The notes below the pieces were generated by a model that saw nothing but the letters and a program-made list of their open reading frames with translations, ran no database searches and was not told the origin of the DNA. Shown here in pieces: positions 10,401-18,148 of a DNA stretch of 64,000 bases (position 1 is its first letter; each line of letters opens with the position of its first letter). The stretch comes from Pontibacter oryzae (GTDB taxonomy: Bacteria > Bacteroidota > Bacteroidia > Cytophagales > Hymenobacteraceae), in assembly GCF_003576375.1 (NCBI RefSeq), contig NZ_QWGE01000002.1, positions 62,001 to 126,000 on the forward strand, in the 5' to 3' direction. The translations under genes and the position numbers were made by a program.

Positions 10401-11542
10401 ATTTGCCTGTGTTTGAGGAAGCCACCACGTACCCGCTCATACTTGCCGTGGCAAAGTATAAACCCGAGGCTGGTTATACTTTTGAGGCGGCAACGATAAA
10501 TACGTTGCAATTTGAGCAAGGGCTGAAAGGCTATGTACAGGTTCATAAGTATGATGTGCAGGCCGACCTTTTACCCGACTCAGGCTGGACGCTCTCCGAC
10601 AGCACCGCACAGCAACTGCTGGAGAAGCTGAAAAACACCGGCACACCGCTGGGCGATTATGTGGAGGGCAAAATTTATCGTGGTGTTCTTACAGGGTTGA
10701 ATGAGGCTTTTGTAATTGATGAAGCCACCAAAGATCGCCTTATTGCCGAAGACCCGCGAAGTGCAGAAGTTATAAAACCATTTTTAATTGGCAGAGATAT
10801 AAAACGATACTTAGCACCGAAATCTAACTCATATCTGCTATTCATACCTTGGCATTTTCCGCTACATAACGATACTACAATATCAGGTGTATCATTAGAA
10901 GCTGAAGAATTATTTAAGAAAGAATTCCCTGCAGTTTATAATCATCTACTTTCTTTTAAAGTAGGATTGAGCAACAGAAATAAAGCCGAGACAGGAATAA
11001 GATATGAATGGTATGCTCTACAGAGGTGTGCTGCGACATACTTTGAAGAATTCGATAAGCCAAAATTGTTTTGGCCTGGTATATCTCTAGATATAACTTC
11101 CTTCACTGCAGATTATAGTTTTCAATATTATGGAAATGATAATACTCAAATTATTATAACTGATGAAAACTATTTGCTTGGTGTACTAAATTCTAAAATA
11201 TCTAAGTATTTCTTGATGCAAGTCTGCGATTTCGTTCGAGGAGGTTATTGTAGACTTAAAGTAAATTACGTTTCTCAACTCCCCATCGCCATCCCAGACG
11301 AAGAAACGAAAGCAAGTATAACCGCATTAGTCGAGCAGATATTAAGTATAAAACAAGCCGATGCCGCTGCCGATACATCGGGGCTTGAGGCGGAGATAGA
11401 TGTGCTGGTGTACCGCCTTTACAAACTCACCTACGAGGAAGTGCTGCTGGTAGACCCAACATTCGCCCTGCCCAAAGAAGCTTACGAGCAGCAGCCCAGC
11501 ACAGCCCTGGCAGCATCCGGAGGCCCAACGGCGAACGCATAA
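7481..11542 (+). CDS. Type IIG restriction-modification enzyme (Eco57I/TaqI-like, nuclease-methylase-TRD in one chain)
   Basis: A 1353-residue fused enzyme that would methylate adenine in its target and cleave unmodified DNA. The N-terminus has a PD-(D/E)XK-type nuclease signature (KTDLVIHTG near residue 70, then GVLLEVKRP near 90). The methylase core shows SAM motif I DPAVGSGHYL (near 561), then GVDINPNSVKICRLR, and the amino-methyltransferase motif GNPPYIRQEE (near 890). The C-terminus is a TaqI-like target recognition domain (IKPFLIGRDIKRY to CRLKVNYVSQLPIAIP). I chose the ATG at 7481 because the in-frame upstream 72 residues are cysteine-rich and unlike the family. The TRD coding segment (about 10.75-11.28 kb) is 20-35 percent GC against about 55 percent elsewhere, suggesting a swapped specificity module. 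No separate S or R gene is adjacent. Confidence 0.92.
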   Translation: MQHTLLNPRQALNKAYLRLKTPRTDMEAFKAALQHLLDSINLNESEEHAKNHLRDFLKSTFYEKYGVNTKGKTDLVIHTGATTKSNAGVLLEVKRPTNKADMPTPENLNYKATHELLLYYLRERVEHQNHDLRHLVVTSVHEWFVFDALEFDRLFYRNTQLRKDFTDWAAGRKASTSTDFFYKHIAAPYIAGLSESIGFTHFNLLSYEKPLRNKDLKDDVKLVALYKLLSPAHLLKEPFANDANSLDKGFYQELLHIIGLEEVKEGGRKLIRRKEKPNHGSLLEAAYQKLRSEDLVSGLNNTHSFGSTREEQLFNVSLELCITWVNRILFLKLLEAQLISYHQGDKRFAFMSAQNLQEFDDLNELFFDVLAERPQNRAANVRQKYGHIPYLNSSLFETTELEKRTLRISNLKDRSLLPLHPQTVLRDAQGKSLAKSKTPELHTLEYLLRFLGSYDFGAEGKEEIQEENKTLITASVLGLIFEKINGYRDGSFYTPGFITMYMSREAIRRAVVQRFSEKYNWDIDTSASGSGFESLQLRIHQNYTLNKLQEYNEVLNSLRICDPAVGSGHYLVSALNELIVIKAELRLLLNRQGKALHYGSIEVQNDELIVTDYAGELFSYTVHLHPDGHRSINPQVQKLQEALFHEKQTIIENCLFGVDINPNSVKICRLRLWIELLKNAYYLEHDVQDAGVGRISMQGDADAASPVCYANTSSLRNGFEPETRPDKYTQLQTLPNIDINIKQGNSLLSRYPLSADLHEAFGKKGHSLQAYREAVRKYKHTNSKADKKQLVTFLEEIKQGFKTTLANNDPLRRDMAKLRGQIAVMQDPDLFGAKKIDKKELQRKQKQLQKLEDEREQIETNKVYEGAFEWRFEFPEVLDEEGKYKGFDVVIGNPPYIRQEELGNFKVYLQKAFSTYAGTADLYVYFVERGLELLHAGGQFSYIIPNKWMRAGYGKALRQWLQNHALVQLLDFGDLPVFEEATTYPLILAVAKYKPEAGYTFEAATINTLQFEQGLKGYVQVHKYDVQADLLPDSGWTLSDSTAQQLLEKLKNTGTPLGDYVEGKIYRGVLTGLNEAFVIDEATKDRLIAEDPRSAEVIKPFLIGRDIKRYLAPKSNSYLLFIPWHFPLHNDTTISGVSLEAEELFKKEFPAVYNHLLSFKVGLSNRNKAETGIRYEWYALQRCAATYFEEFDKPKLFWPGISLDITSFTADYSFQYYGNDNTQIIITDENYLLGVLNSKISKYFLMQVCDFVRGGYCRLKVNYVSQLPIAIPDEETKASITALVEQILSIKQADAAADTSGLEAEIDVLVYRLYKLTYEEVLLVDPTFALPKEAYEQQPSTALAASGGPTANA

Positions 11543-11583
11543 CTACCAAATAGCAACGCAAACCATACATTCACCCTAAATTA

Positions 11584-12378
11584 ATGAATATGAAAACACG
11601 CTTACTCTACCTGCTGCCATTGGCCGTACTGCTTTGGGGCTGCCCCTCCTCCGACAGCGAGACCCCTGAGCCTGAAGAAACCTGCTACCTGCAAACGTAC
11701 ACCAAATTCCAGCCGCTTGGCGGCAACAAGAAAGTGGCGTTCAGCACAAAGTATACCTACAACACACAGGGTCAACTCACCACCGTCGCCCTCGATTCTG
11801 CCAACGTAACGCTGCGAACCGGCCAGGTAAGCTACGATAGCCAGAAGCGCCTTTCCGAAATTGCTTACCCTAACAGTAAGGTGGTTTATACATACAACGC
11901 CCAAAACCAGCTTACCCGGCAAAGCCGGCACATTGCTTCCGGCAACGGAGCTTATACAGAAAATGAATACTACACCTTCGCCTACGGTAGCAAGGGGCAT
12001 CTCAGCGAGGCCAGGTATCACTTTGCGGGCACAGACCAGAGCAGTTGGTATTACACCTGGAAGTATACTTACAACGACAGCGGTAACCCCACTCGCATCG
12101 AAATGCTCGACGCGCGCGGCGACAGGCTTAGTTTAACAGAAATTAGTTTTGATAATCATCCGTCGCCGCAAAACAGCCTGCCGCCGGGCTTCTTTGAGCC
12201 GCTTTTGGCAGCGTCAGCGCATAACCCTGTTGCCGTTACCGTAACCAATCAACACCAAGGCACGCTAAGTTTTGCCGTAAGCTATACTTACAACCCGGAA
12301 GGGCTTCCGGTAAGCGCGGTTAAAACCTATGGTTCCGGGGAGCAGGAGCAAATGGCCTATACTTATACCTGTTTCTAG
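11584..12378 (+). CDS. Lipoprotein with YD-like repeats
   Basis: A 264-residue outer-surface or periplasmic lipoprotein. It begins with a lipoprotein signal (LLPLAVLLWGC, lipidated Cys20), then an acidic linker (SSDSETPEPEE), then repeated short strands of the form YTYNxxGxL (YTYNTQGQL, YTYNAQNQL, YTYNDSGNP, YTYNPEGLP), reminiscent of RHS/YD repeats and of DUF4595-type Bacteroidota lipoproteins. No catalytic motif is visible and the function is unknown. The gene at 16203 is a paralogue with the same architecture. It starts 41 bases after the restriction-modification gene and is followed after 13 bases by the DUF922 gene. An alternative ATG lies two codons downstream, at 11590. Confidence 0.8.
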   Translation: MNMKTRLLYLLPLAVLLWGCPSSDSETPEPEETCYLQTYTKFQPLGGNKKVAFSTKYTYNTQGQLTTVALDSANVTLRTGQVSYDSQKRLSEIAYPNSKVVYTYNAQNQLTRQSRHIASGNGAYTENEYYTFAYGSKGHLSEARYHFAGTDQSSWYYTWKYTYNDSGNPTRIEMLDARGDRLSLTEISFDNHPSPQNSLPPGFFEPLLAASAHNPVAVTVTNQHQGTLSFAVSYTYNPEGLPVSAVKTYGSGEQEQMAYTYTCF

Positions 12379-12391
12379 CGCAGCAGCAGGC

Positions 12392-13024
12392 ATGTTTCAT
12401 ACAAAAAAAACTACTGTGCATGCGCTACGCAGGCTGGTTAGCGGTGCCCTGCTAAGTATAGCTTTACTCTTGATGAGCGCCATTTGCTTTGGGCAGGAGG
12501 TGGAGCAATTGTTCTGGTCAGAAACTCCGCTACAAGCGCAGGATTATACTTTAATGCCTGATAACATAGATACTGGCAAACTAGGGGTATTTACTTACAC
12601 CCACGTGAGTTATAAGTATACCTTTGTTAGGCCAGGCAGTATACTGCACATGAAAATGGTAGTTACCGCTGGGTTTATCAAGGAGAAATCCTGGATTAAG
12701 GCACACGCCATGAAGGACAAGAATGCGTTAGCCCACGAGCAACTGCACTTTGACCTGACTGAGCTGTATGCCCGCAAACTAACAAAAGCCTTTGCAGAGG
12801 CAAAACCAACAGATAATTTTAAAGAAGCCTTTGATGCAGTGTTTCAGCAGGTTTTTAATGAGCTAAAGGAACAGCAGCAGCAATACGACCTGGAAACGGA
12901 TCATGGCTTTCGGGGCAAAAAGCAGCAGTATTGGCACAACCACGTAAAAAACGAGCTAAACGCACACGCAGCCTGGGCGGATAAAGTGCTTGTTTATAAT
13001 GTTGACAGGAGTCAGGCAAGCTAA
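12392..13024 (+). CDS. Exported DUF922-like protein with HExxH motif
   Basis: A 210-residue protein. The hydrophobic N-terminal segment (about residues 14-32, ending in CFGQEVE) is a signal peptide or lipoprotein-like export signal. The centre carries AHEQLHFDLTELYARKL (HExxH, near residues 115-119), the signature of DUF922, a family proposed to contain secreted zinc-dependent proteases. The C-terminal half is helical and glutamine-rich. The ATG at 12392 was chosen because the longer frame overlaps the preceding lipoprotein gene and adds an unlikely leader. It is probably co-transcribed with the lipoprotein upstream. Protease activity is inferred only from the motif. Confidence 0.75.
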   Translation: MFHTKKTTVHALRRLVSGALLSIALLLMSAICFGQEVEQLFWSETPLQAQDYTLMPDNIDTGKLGVFTYTHVSYKYTFVRPGSILHMKMVVTAGFIKEKSWIKAHAMKDKNALAHEQLHFDLTELYARKLTKAFAEAKPTDNFKEAFDAVFQQVFNELKEQQQQYDLETDHGFRGKKQQYWHNHVKNELNAHAAWADKVLVYNVDRSQAS

Positions 13025-13031
13025 GCCAGTG

Positions 13032-13088
13032 AAAGGGGGGCGCCGCAAGTATACTAAGAACGTTTATACTTACAGCGGCCCCCTTTAT
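13032..13088 (+). terminator. Long hairpin terminator containing inverted AAGTATA/TATACTT
   Basis: A GC-rich outer stem (AAAGGGGG / CCCCCTTT with CCGC/GCGG inside) is continued by AAGTATA at 13046-13052 pairing with TATACTT at 13065-13071. It lies 8 bases after the DUF922 stop. The iterated heptamer forms the upper stem here. Confidence 0.7.
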
Positions 13089-13203
13089 CTCGACAACGAT
13101 CATGCTAAACCAAGCATTAATCTTTCCCGGTTAAGCAGGGATTAAGCCACCTCTCAGAACTGCTTTGGCGCATGGCCGTACAATAGCTTGAACTAATGAA
13201 GAA

Positions 13204-13491
13204 ATGATGAAACGCAACATAACCAAAACTCTTGGTGCCGGGCTGATGGCTCTTTCTTTTCCGTTAATGCTTAGCTGCTCCGTAATATCTGGCGGTGGCG
13301 GCGTCTCCAACGATCCGGAAGTAAGCGCCCAGCAGGAGGAAGTAAGTAGGTTAAAGCAGGAACACCGTGAGGCAGAACGCCGTGCCGAAGAAGCCAGCCA
13401 ACGCGAAAAAGCTGCAAAAGACAGGCTTAAAGCCGCAGAGCACGAGTTAAAGGCGCTTGAAGAGCAAGCCAAACGCAGAAACAGTAATTAG
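13204..13491 (+). CDS. Small coiled-coil lipoprotein
   Basis: A 95-residue protein. The N-terminal lipoprotein signal ends at LMLSC (Cys25), followed by a glycine-rich patch (SGGGG). Residues about 40-92 form a continuous charged alpha-helix rich in Glu, Lys, Arg and Ala with heptad spacing, predicted to be coiled coil. It resembles Lpp-like or spacer lipoproteins in general design only; no family is recognised. ATGs at 13204 and 13207 are both possible. The stop is followed by about 260 AT-rich bases before the next gene. Confidence 0.7.
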   Translation: MMKRNITKTLGAGLMALSFPLMLSCSVISGGGGVSNDPEVSAQQEEVSRLKQEHREAERRAEEASQREKAAKDRLKAAEHELKALEEQAKRRNSN

Positions 13492-13752
13492 CGCCTAGCC
13501 AGTTTCGGATACTTGTGCAAAAGGCACTTTTAAACAAAGGTATCTACTTTACATGGCAATGCCAGAAGCACGCACTAGTATACTTCTTGGTATGTTATAG
13601 TGCCCATTCTAGTATGCAAAATTGTATCAAGTTGGTAAAGGGTAGTATGAAATAAAAGAGTTTTTAATTTTAAATTGATAATTATTTTAGTTAGTTTAGA
13701 ACTAATAATAATTCATTACAATTCACTATTAAAAATTAAACAAACTCACCTT
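13492..13752. other. AT-rich spacer upstream of the metallopeptidase lipoprotein gene
   Basis: Noncoding. One copy of TATACTT (13574-13580) and a strongly AT-rich stretch at 13660-13745 are the only notable features. It probably holds the promoter of the next gene, but no exact TAnnTTTG box was recognised. Confidence 0.5.
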
Positions 13753-15006
13753 ATGAAATTGAAGAACTTTACCCTTGCACTACTTTGCGGTGGTGTTGGC
13801 CTCCTAACTGTGTCCTGTGATAAAGAAGATGCCGCCGCCTTAGTAGAACCTCAAGCCAGCTTCGACACACTTTCTGTTAACAATGCCACAGCTGGCCACG
13901 GAAACCTTAGCCTCGACGCCAGCGCACTGGCTGCCAATACATTTAGCTGTTCTTATGATACCTTCAGTAAGGCACTTGCAGCCACCTATAGCAGCAATGC
14001 TGTAAACCCAAGCACATGCGGCCCAACACCTTTCAACAGTGCTATATCGCCGTATGCCCGGCAGTTCTCCGCCCAGGATTGGGAATGGTACGACCTGATG
14101 TCTACGCTGGCACAGCTTTATACCTACCTCGATGATTCAAAGCAATATTTCGGAGCGGATGGGAAGCTAACAAACTTTGCTGCCAAGCATAAGCGCAACC
14201 TAGAGTCGTTTTGGGACATGAAGGATGAGATAACCCTGAACGGCCAACACACCAGCAGCCTGCAAAACCGCGATGCCATTGCAGCGGTTTACGTTAATTT
14301 TGCCGGCCTTACGCCTGCGCAAGCCTTCGCCAACGCCGATTTTATCATCGCGAACATTATCCAGCCAAGTACTGCTTTCAAAACCACTCCTTTGCTGTCG
14401 TTTGACGGCTTTGCCACTTCCGGTGATCTGATTGTGGTAGGAGATGGCATTGTGCAGGTTATGACCGATGCCGGTGTAGACGAGCAAGTAACTTTTGCAG
14501 GCATACTTGCCCACGAGTGGGGCCACCAAGTGCAGTTTAACAACTATGAGCGCTGGTATGGCCCACGCCAGAACACGCCGGAGGCAACACGCAAGACAGA
14601 ACTTGAGGCCGACGTTTTCTCGAGCTACTACATGACCCACAAACGCGGCGCTACCTATAACTGGAAAAGAGCGGCTGAGTTCTTTGAACTGTTCTACAAC
14701 ATCGGCGATTGCAGCTTTACTTCCAGTGGCCACCACGGCACGCCAAACCAGCGCTTGGCTGCTTCGCGCCTCGGCTGGATTATTGCGCAGGAAACAAAGC
14801 CAATGGGCCACATCCTGAGTGCTGATGACTTGCATAGCATTTTCATGGCTGCCCTGAACGATATCATCGAAAATAAGATAGATAGCTCAGCGGCTATGGC
14901 TAGCCTGAAAAATTCGCAGTTAAAAGCTGTTTACGGAAACGTACTCAACCACAAACAAGAAATCCAGGCTATCATGAGCGGGCAGGTAGATGCTAAGAAT
15001 CTGTAA
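13753..15006 (+). CDS. Zinc metallopeptidase-like lipoprotein (HEWGHQ)
   Basis: A 417-residue protein with a lipoprotein signal (LLTVSCDKED). A zincin signature ILAHEWGHQVQF lies near residue 254, followed about 27 residues later by TELEADVFSSYY, whose acidic cluster fits the third zinc ligand of neutral-type metallopeptidases. Later HHGTPNQRLAASRLGW matches the conserved histidine/arginine tail of such families (compare YpfJ-type proteins). It is likely anchored to the cell envelope and hydrolyses peptides, or processes a neighbouring surface protein. The ATG at 13753 opens the signal peptide; the 26 upstream in-frame residues are AT-rich leader. It ends in a strong terminator. Confidence 0.82.
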   Translation: MKLKNFTLALLCGGVGLLTVSCDKEDAAALVEPQASFDTLSVNNATAGHGNLSLDASALAANTFSCSYDTFSKALAATYSSNAVNPSTCGPTPFNSAISPYARQFSAQDWEWYDLMSTLAQLYTYLDDSKQYFGADGKLTNFAAKHKRNLESFWDMKDEITLNGQHTSSLQNRDAIAAVYVNFAGLTPAQAFANADFIIANIIQPSTAFKTTPLLSFDGFATSGDLIVVGDGIVQVMTDAGVDEQVTFAGILAHEWGHQVQFNNYERWYGPRQNTPEATRKTELEADVFSSYYMTHKRGATYNWKRAAEFFELFYNIGDCSFTSSGHHGTPNQRLAASRLGWIIAQETKPMGHILSADDLHSIFMAALNDIIENKIDSSAAMASLKNSQLKAVYGNVLNHKQEIQAIMSGQVDAKNL

Positions 15007-15028
15007 TGCCATAATAATCACCTAGTAG

Positions 15029-15057
15029 AAAGGGCCTGTTTTGCAGGCCCTTTTTTT
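15029..15057 (+). terminator. Rho-independent terminator of the metallopeptidase gene
   Basis: Stem AAAGGGCCTG / CAGGCCCTTT with a TTTTG loop followed by a T-run, 22 bases after the stop at 15006. It also sits 8 bases beyond the stop of the convergent DinB gene and may serve both. Confidence 0.9.
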
Positions 15058-15064
15058 ATTCCTG

Positions 15065-15547
15065 CTACTTAATGTTTCCGAGCAATCTCCTGAGTACGAT
15101 GATCTCACCGAGATGATAGGCGCTGTGCTCTGCCATCAGCATAGCCTCGCGGAGCAGTGTTTGGCCGTCGCCATGTGGAATAGGGGTAAACAGGTCGTTG
15201 TTTGTGTCCTGCACCAGGCTTACCATCGCATGTAAGTCGTTGGTGAGTGCTTGCAGCGTTTGTTGCAACTCGCCTTCGCTTGGTGGCTGTGCGTTTTTAG
15301 GCCAGTAGTCGTCAGGCCAGGTGGGTTCCTTGTAATCGGGGTTGCGGCAAAAGTTCAGTATATCGTGCTGCGCAAAACGCATGTGCTCCAGTAGTTGCCA
15401 CAGGGTATAGGGGAGGTCTTTTACTTTTTCGCTGGCTTCCTGCAGCGTAATGCCCGCCAGCAGTTCTTGGCGTGGCCGGAAAGCCTGCCCTGTCTGCATC
15501 ATATTTACAAGCTGTTCTCGTAGTTGCTGGTCCTTGTCCTTGTCCAT
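15065..15547 (-). CDS. DinB family protein
   Basis: A 160-residue four-helix-bundle protein of the DinB/YfiT superfamily. The putative metal-binding histidines are in LLEHMRFAQHD (near residue 50-60) and AEHSAYHLGEI (near 140-150). Members are small metal-binding enzymes, some of them thiol-dependent transferases linked to bacillithiol or mycothiol; the specific reaction cannot be read from this sequence. It is a single gene convergent with the metallopeptidase gene. Confidence 0.88.
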   Translation of the reverse strand: MDKDKDQQLREQLVNMMQTGQAFRPRQELLAGITLQEASEKVKDLPYTLWQLLEHMRFAQHDILNFCRNPDYKEPTWPDDYWPKNAQPPSEGELQQTLQALTNDLHAMVSLVQDTNNDLFTPIPHGDGQTLLREAMLMAEHSAYHLGEIIVLRRLLGNIK

Positions 15548-15621
15548 GAAGTAAGCGTTTAGTTACTTCAGTGCATACTTGGTACAGGGCGTACGGGTTA
15601 AGTAAGGGGGCTGTAAATCAA

Positions 15622-15650
15622 AAAAGCCCTACACTTGGTGTAAGGCTTTT
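15622..15650 (-). terminator. Terminator of the cold-shock gene
   Basis: Read on the minus strand, AAAAGCC..GTGTA..TACAC..GGCTTTTTT forms a stem with a 3-base loop and one mismatch, followed by a U-tract. It starts 23 bases after the csp stop. Confidence 0.85.
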
Positions 15651-15673
15651 CTGGTGATCAATGTATGTTTACA

Positions 15674-15865
15674 CTAAGCGCGTTTAACATTCACAGCGTT
15701 TAGTCCCTTTCTTCCTTCTTGCAGGTCAAAAGTTACGTCGTCATTTTCTCTGATTTCATCAATTAGACCAGTTACATGTACGAAATACTCCTGATCTGTG
15801 CTCTCATCCTTAATGAATCCGAAACCTTTCTCGTCATTAAAGAATTTTACTTTTCCTTTATTCAT
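15674..15865 (-). CDS. Cold-shock domain protein (CspA family)
   Basis: A 63-residue single OB-fold protein with RNP1 KGFGFIKD (residues 13-20) and RNP2 EYFVHVTGL (near 26-34), the nucleic-acid-binding motifs of cold-shock proteins. It binds single-stranded RNA and DNA and melts secondary structure. It is monocistronic, with a clear terminator and a long AT-rich upstream region that would suit the long 5' leader typical of csp mRNAs. Confidence 0.95.
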   Translation of the reverse strand: MNKGKVKFFNDEKGFGFIKDESTDQEYFVHVTGLIDEIRENDDVTFDLQEGRKGLNAVNVKRA

Positions 15866-16202
15866 ATCTTTTATAATTGTACAACTAAGACGTTTACATC
15901 AGTAAAAGTGTTCATTTTATTTTTAATATTCAGCATTTATTTTTGGATAAAATTATAAAAGCCGCTCAACTAGCTTAAAATAGGGGTTTTGGGTCAAAAA
16001 AAAATTTAGCGAAATTTTCTTACTCGGTTTAAAAGCACTTAGGAGTGGCAGGTTGATGCTGTTCTTCCGTTTCTGTGTATAAGCACTAGGACTGATACAG
16101 ATGGGTACATGTGCTACTAGGGGGTTTCTGAAAGGTGCCACCTTTATAAGCCAGGGTCTGGCATTACAGCCCGTTAAGCCTTATCTTCGTAGCTATAGTT
16201 GT
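15866..16202. other. Divergent spacer between csp and the YD-like lipoprotein gene
   Basis: 337 noncoding bases. The csp-proximal 160 bases are about three-quarters AT and probably hold the csp 5' leader. The other half has no recognisable promoter match or hairpin that I can support. Confidence 0.5.
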
Positions 16203-17048
16203 ATGTTTATGAAAACAAGATTTCTCCTGTCGATTTTTGGGTTGCTGGCACTCTCTGCCTGTACCAGTGACGACGAGCCGACGCCCGTTACGGCAACCCC
16301 TGATACATCCAACCTTTGCTACCTGCAGCAACAGGTAGTGCGTCAGGCTGCTAATGCAGTTACCACGCGCTATACATATAACGAAGAAAACCAGATCGTC
16401 CAGTCTGCTCACTTTGTGCAGGATGTGCTGCGCGAAACACGCAAGTACACGTATGATGCCGCAGGCAAATTAACGCGGGAAGAGCTGCAGCCAACCGACG
16501 GCGATGCCACTTATACTGTGTTTAGTTATGACCCAGCCGGTAAATTGACCAAGTATGAAGTGCAGCGGCCGCTAAACCTTGGTGTGGTACACCACGTGGC
16601 TGCCTTCAAAGCCACGTACGATGTGCAGGACCGCCTGACGTCCGCAATCAATTACCGATACGTGGATAACAAGCTCGTTCAGAACGGCTCCTTTACCCAA
16701 TCATATCCTGCCGGCAAACCCATCAGTGTAGTAGTGAAAGATAATACCGGCCAGGTAGCGTATAACGCCACGTTTACCCAGGATGACCAGCGCTCCCCAC
16801 TTTCTGCGGTGCCTGCCTTTATTGGTGCCAGGCCAGCCATTGGCTTCCCTAACACCAATAACCTGCTCTCGGTAAGCGCCACTACCACGGCCACGACAGG
16901 CGGCGTAAGTACCACTGTAGGTGTGCCTGCCGAAAGCTATAGCGCAGTGTATACCCTGAACGAGCAGGACTATCCTACAAAGGCAACCCTGACTTATAAC
17001 GATGGCAAGGTAATCACGATAGATTATACCTACAGCTGCGAAGAGTAG
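16203..17048 (+). CDS. Lipoprotein with YD-like repeats (paralogue of the 11584 gene)
   Basis: A 281-residue lipoprotein with signal LLALSAC (Cys20) and linker TSDDEPTPVTATPD. It has the same leading CYLQ segment as its paralogue, then strands YTYNEENQI, YTYDAAGKL, FSYDPAGKL and a C-terminal YTYSC. The cysteine near the N-terminus of the mature domain and that in the last five residues are conserved between the paralogues (CYLQ and YTYTC/YTYSC), suggesting a disulfide closing the domain. Function unknown. The start at 16203 or the ATG at 16209 are equally plausible. It is monocistronic with a palindromic terminator. Confidence 0.8.
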   Translation: MFMKTRFLLSIFGLLALSACTSDDEPTPVTATPDTSNLCYLQQQVVRQAANAVTTRYTYNEENQIVQSAHFVQDVLRETRKYTYDAAGKLTREELQPTDGDATYTVFSYDPAGKLTKYEVQRPLNLGVVHHVAAFKATYDVQDRLTSAINYRYVDNKLVQNGSFTQSYPAGKPISVVVKDNTGQVAYNATFTQDDQRSPLSAVPAFIGARPAIGFPNTNNLLSVSATTTATTGGVSTTVGVPAESYSAVYTLNEQDYPTKATLTYNDGKVITIDYTYSCEE

Positions 17049-17074
17049 CAGAATTAACTAAGCCCGTTAAAACA

Positions 17075-17112
17075 AGCAGCCCCGTCTAAGTATACTTAGG
17101 CGGGGCTGCTTG
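17075..17112. terminator. Bidirectional terminator with AAGTATACTT at its apex
   Basis: A 38-base near-perfect palindrome (one T-G mismatch) between convergent genes. The arms AAGCAGCCCCG and CGGGGCTGCTT enclose CTAAGTATACTTAG. The iterated palindrome forms the loop-proximal stem. Confidence 0.9.
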
Positions 17113-17129
17113 CTTTAGGCTGGTTCTTG

Positions 17130-17999
17130 TTACAGGAGCTTGAAAAGCCTGTCTTTTAACCCGGAGGATGCTTCTACCAGCGGAAGTCTTACCTGGGCCG
17201 AACATACGCCGAAGCGCTCCAGCACGGCTTTTACACCAACTGGGTTGCCTTCTTCATACATCAGCGGGTTCATGTCCACAAAACTAAGAAGTAAGCTCTG
17301 TGCCTCCTTAAAGTTGCCATCCAGCGCCAGTTGGATCATGTTGCTGAACTTGCCCGGGAAAGCATTGGCCAGCACCGAGATAACGCCTTCTGCGCCCAGG
17401 GTAACCATTGGCACCGTGAGTAGGTCATCGCCACTGATCAGCATGAAGTCCTGAGGTTTGTGCTTGGCAATGTACATACACTGCTCCATGTTGCCTGATG
17501 CTTCCTTAATGCCAATGATGTTCTCGTGCGAGGCCAGCTTTACCGTGGTGTCGCCGGCCATGTTGCTGCCTGTGCGGCCCGGTACGTTGTAAAGTATAAC
17601 CGGCACTGGCGAGGCGTTGGCTACCTGCACAAAATGCTGATAAATACCTTGCTGCGAGGGCTTGTTATAGTATGGGCTCACCGAGAGTATGGCAGCTATA
17701 CCATCCAGGTCGGTAGCATTCATGGTTTCCAGCACATGCTGCGTGTTGTTGCCGCCCAAGCCATACACCAACGGCACGCGGCCATTAACGTGCTGCTTCA
17801 CTACTTTCAGGATCTCGGCTTTCTCTGCGGCAGTCGTGGTTACCGATTCGGCGGTGGTGCCGTTTACCACCAGGTAGTTTACGCCGCCATCCAGCACAAA
17901 ATCAAGCAGTTTGCGCAGCGCGTCGTAATCTACGGCTAAGTCTTTTGTAAAAGGGGTTACCAGGGCCACGCCCGTGCCTTTCAATTTTTCTCTAGTCAT
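17130..17999 (-). CDS. dapA: 4-hydroxy-tetrahydrodipicolinate synthase
   Basis: Condenses pyruvate with aspartate semialdehyde in lysine and diaminopimelate synthesis (cytoplasm, TIM barrel). With the start at 17999 (MTREKLKGTG) the protein has 289 residues. It shows the NGTTAES threonines near residue 47, the tyrosine in LYNVPGRTG (Y137) and the Schiff-base lysine in IIGIKEASG (K165). The in-frame ATG at 18011 adds four residues. It lies 150 bases downstream of the LytR-type regulator gene on the same strand, but a separate promoter is possible. Confidence 0.95.
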   Translation of the reverse strand: MTREKLKGTGVALVTPFTKDLAVDYDALRKLLDFVLDGGVNYLVVNGTTAESVTTTAAEKAEILKVVKQHVNGRVPLVYGLGGNNTQHVLETMNATDLDGIAAILSVSPYYNKPSQQGIYQHFVQVANASPVPVILYNVPGRTGSNMAGDTTVKLASHENIIGIKEASGNMEQCMYIAKHKPQDFMLISGDDLLTVPMVTLGAEGVISVLANAFPGKFSNMIQLALDGNFKEAQSLLLSFVDMNPLMYEEGNPVGVKAVLERFGVCSAQVRLPLVEASSGLKDRLFKLL

Positions 18000-18148
18000 C
18001 ACACACTTCATAAGGATTCTGAACTACGAATTACGAATTATGAATCGGAATCTGCAAATATCATACTTCGCGTTTCAGGTTTGAAACCTCGTGTGTAAGT
18101 ATACGCAGCGGGCCGGCAACCCTGTATGTTTCTATACCTGCCTGAGAA

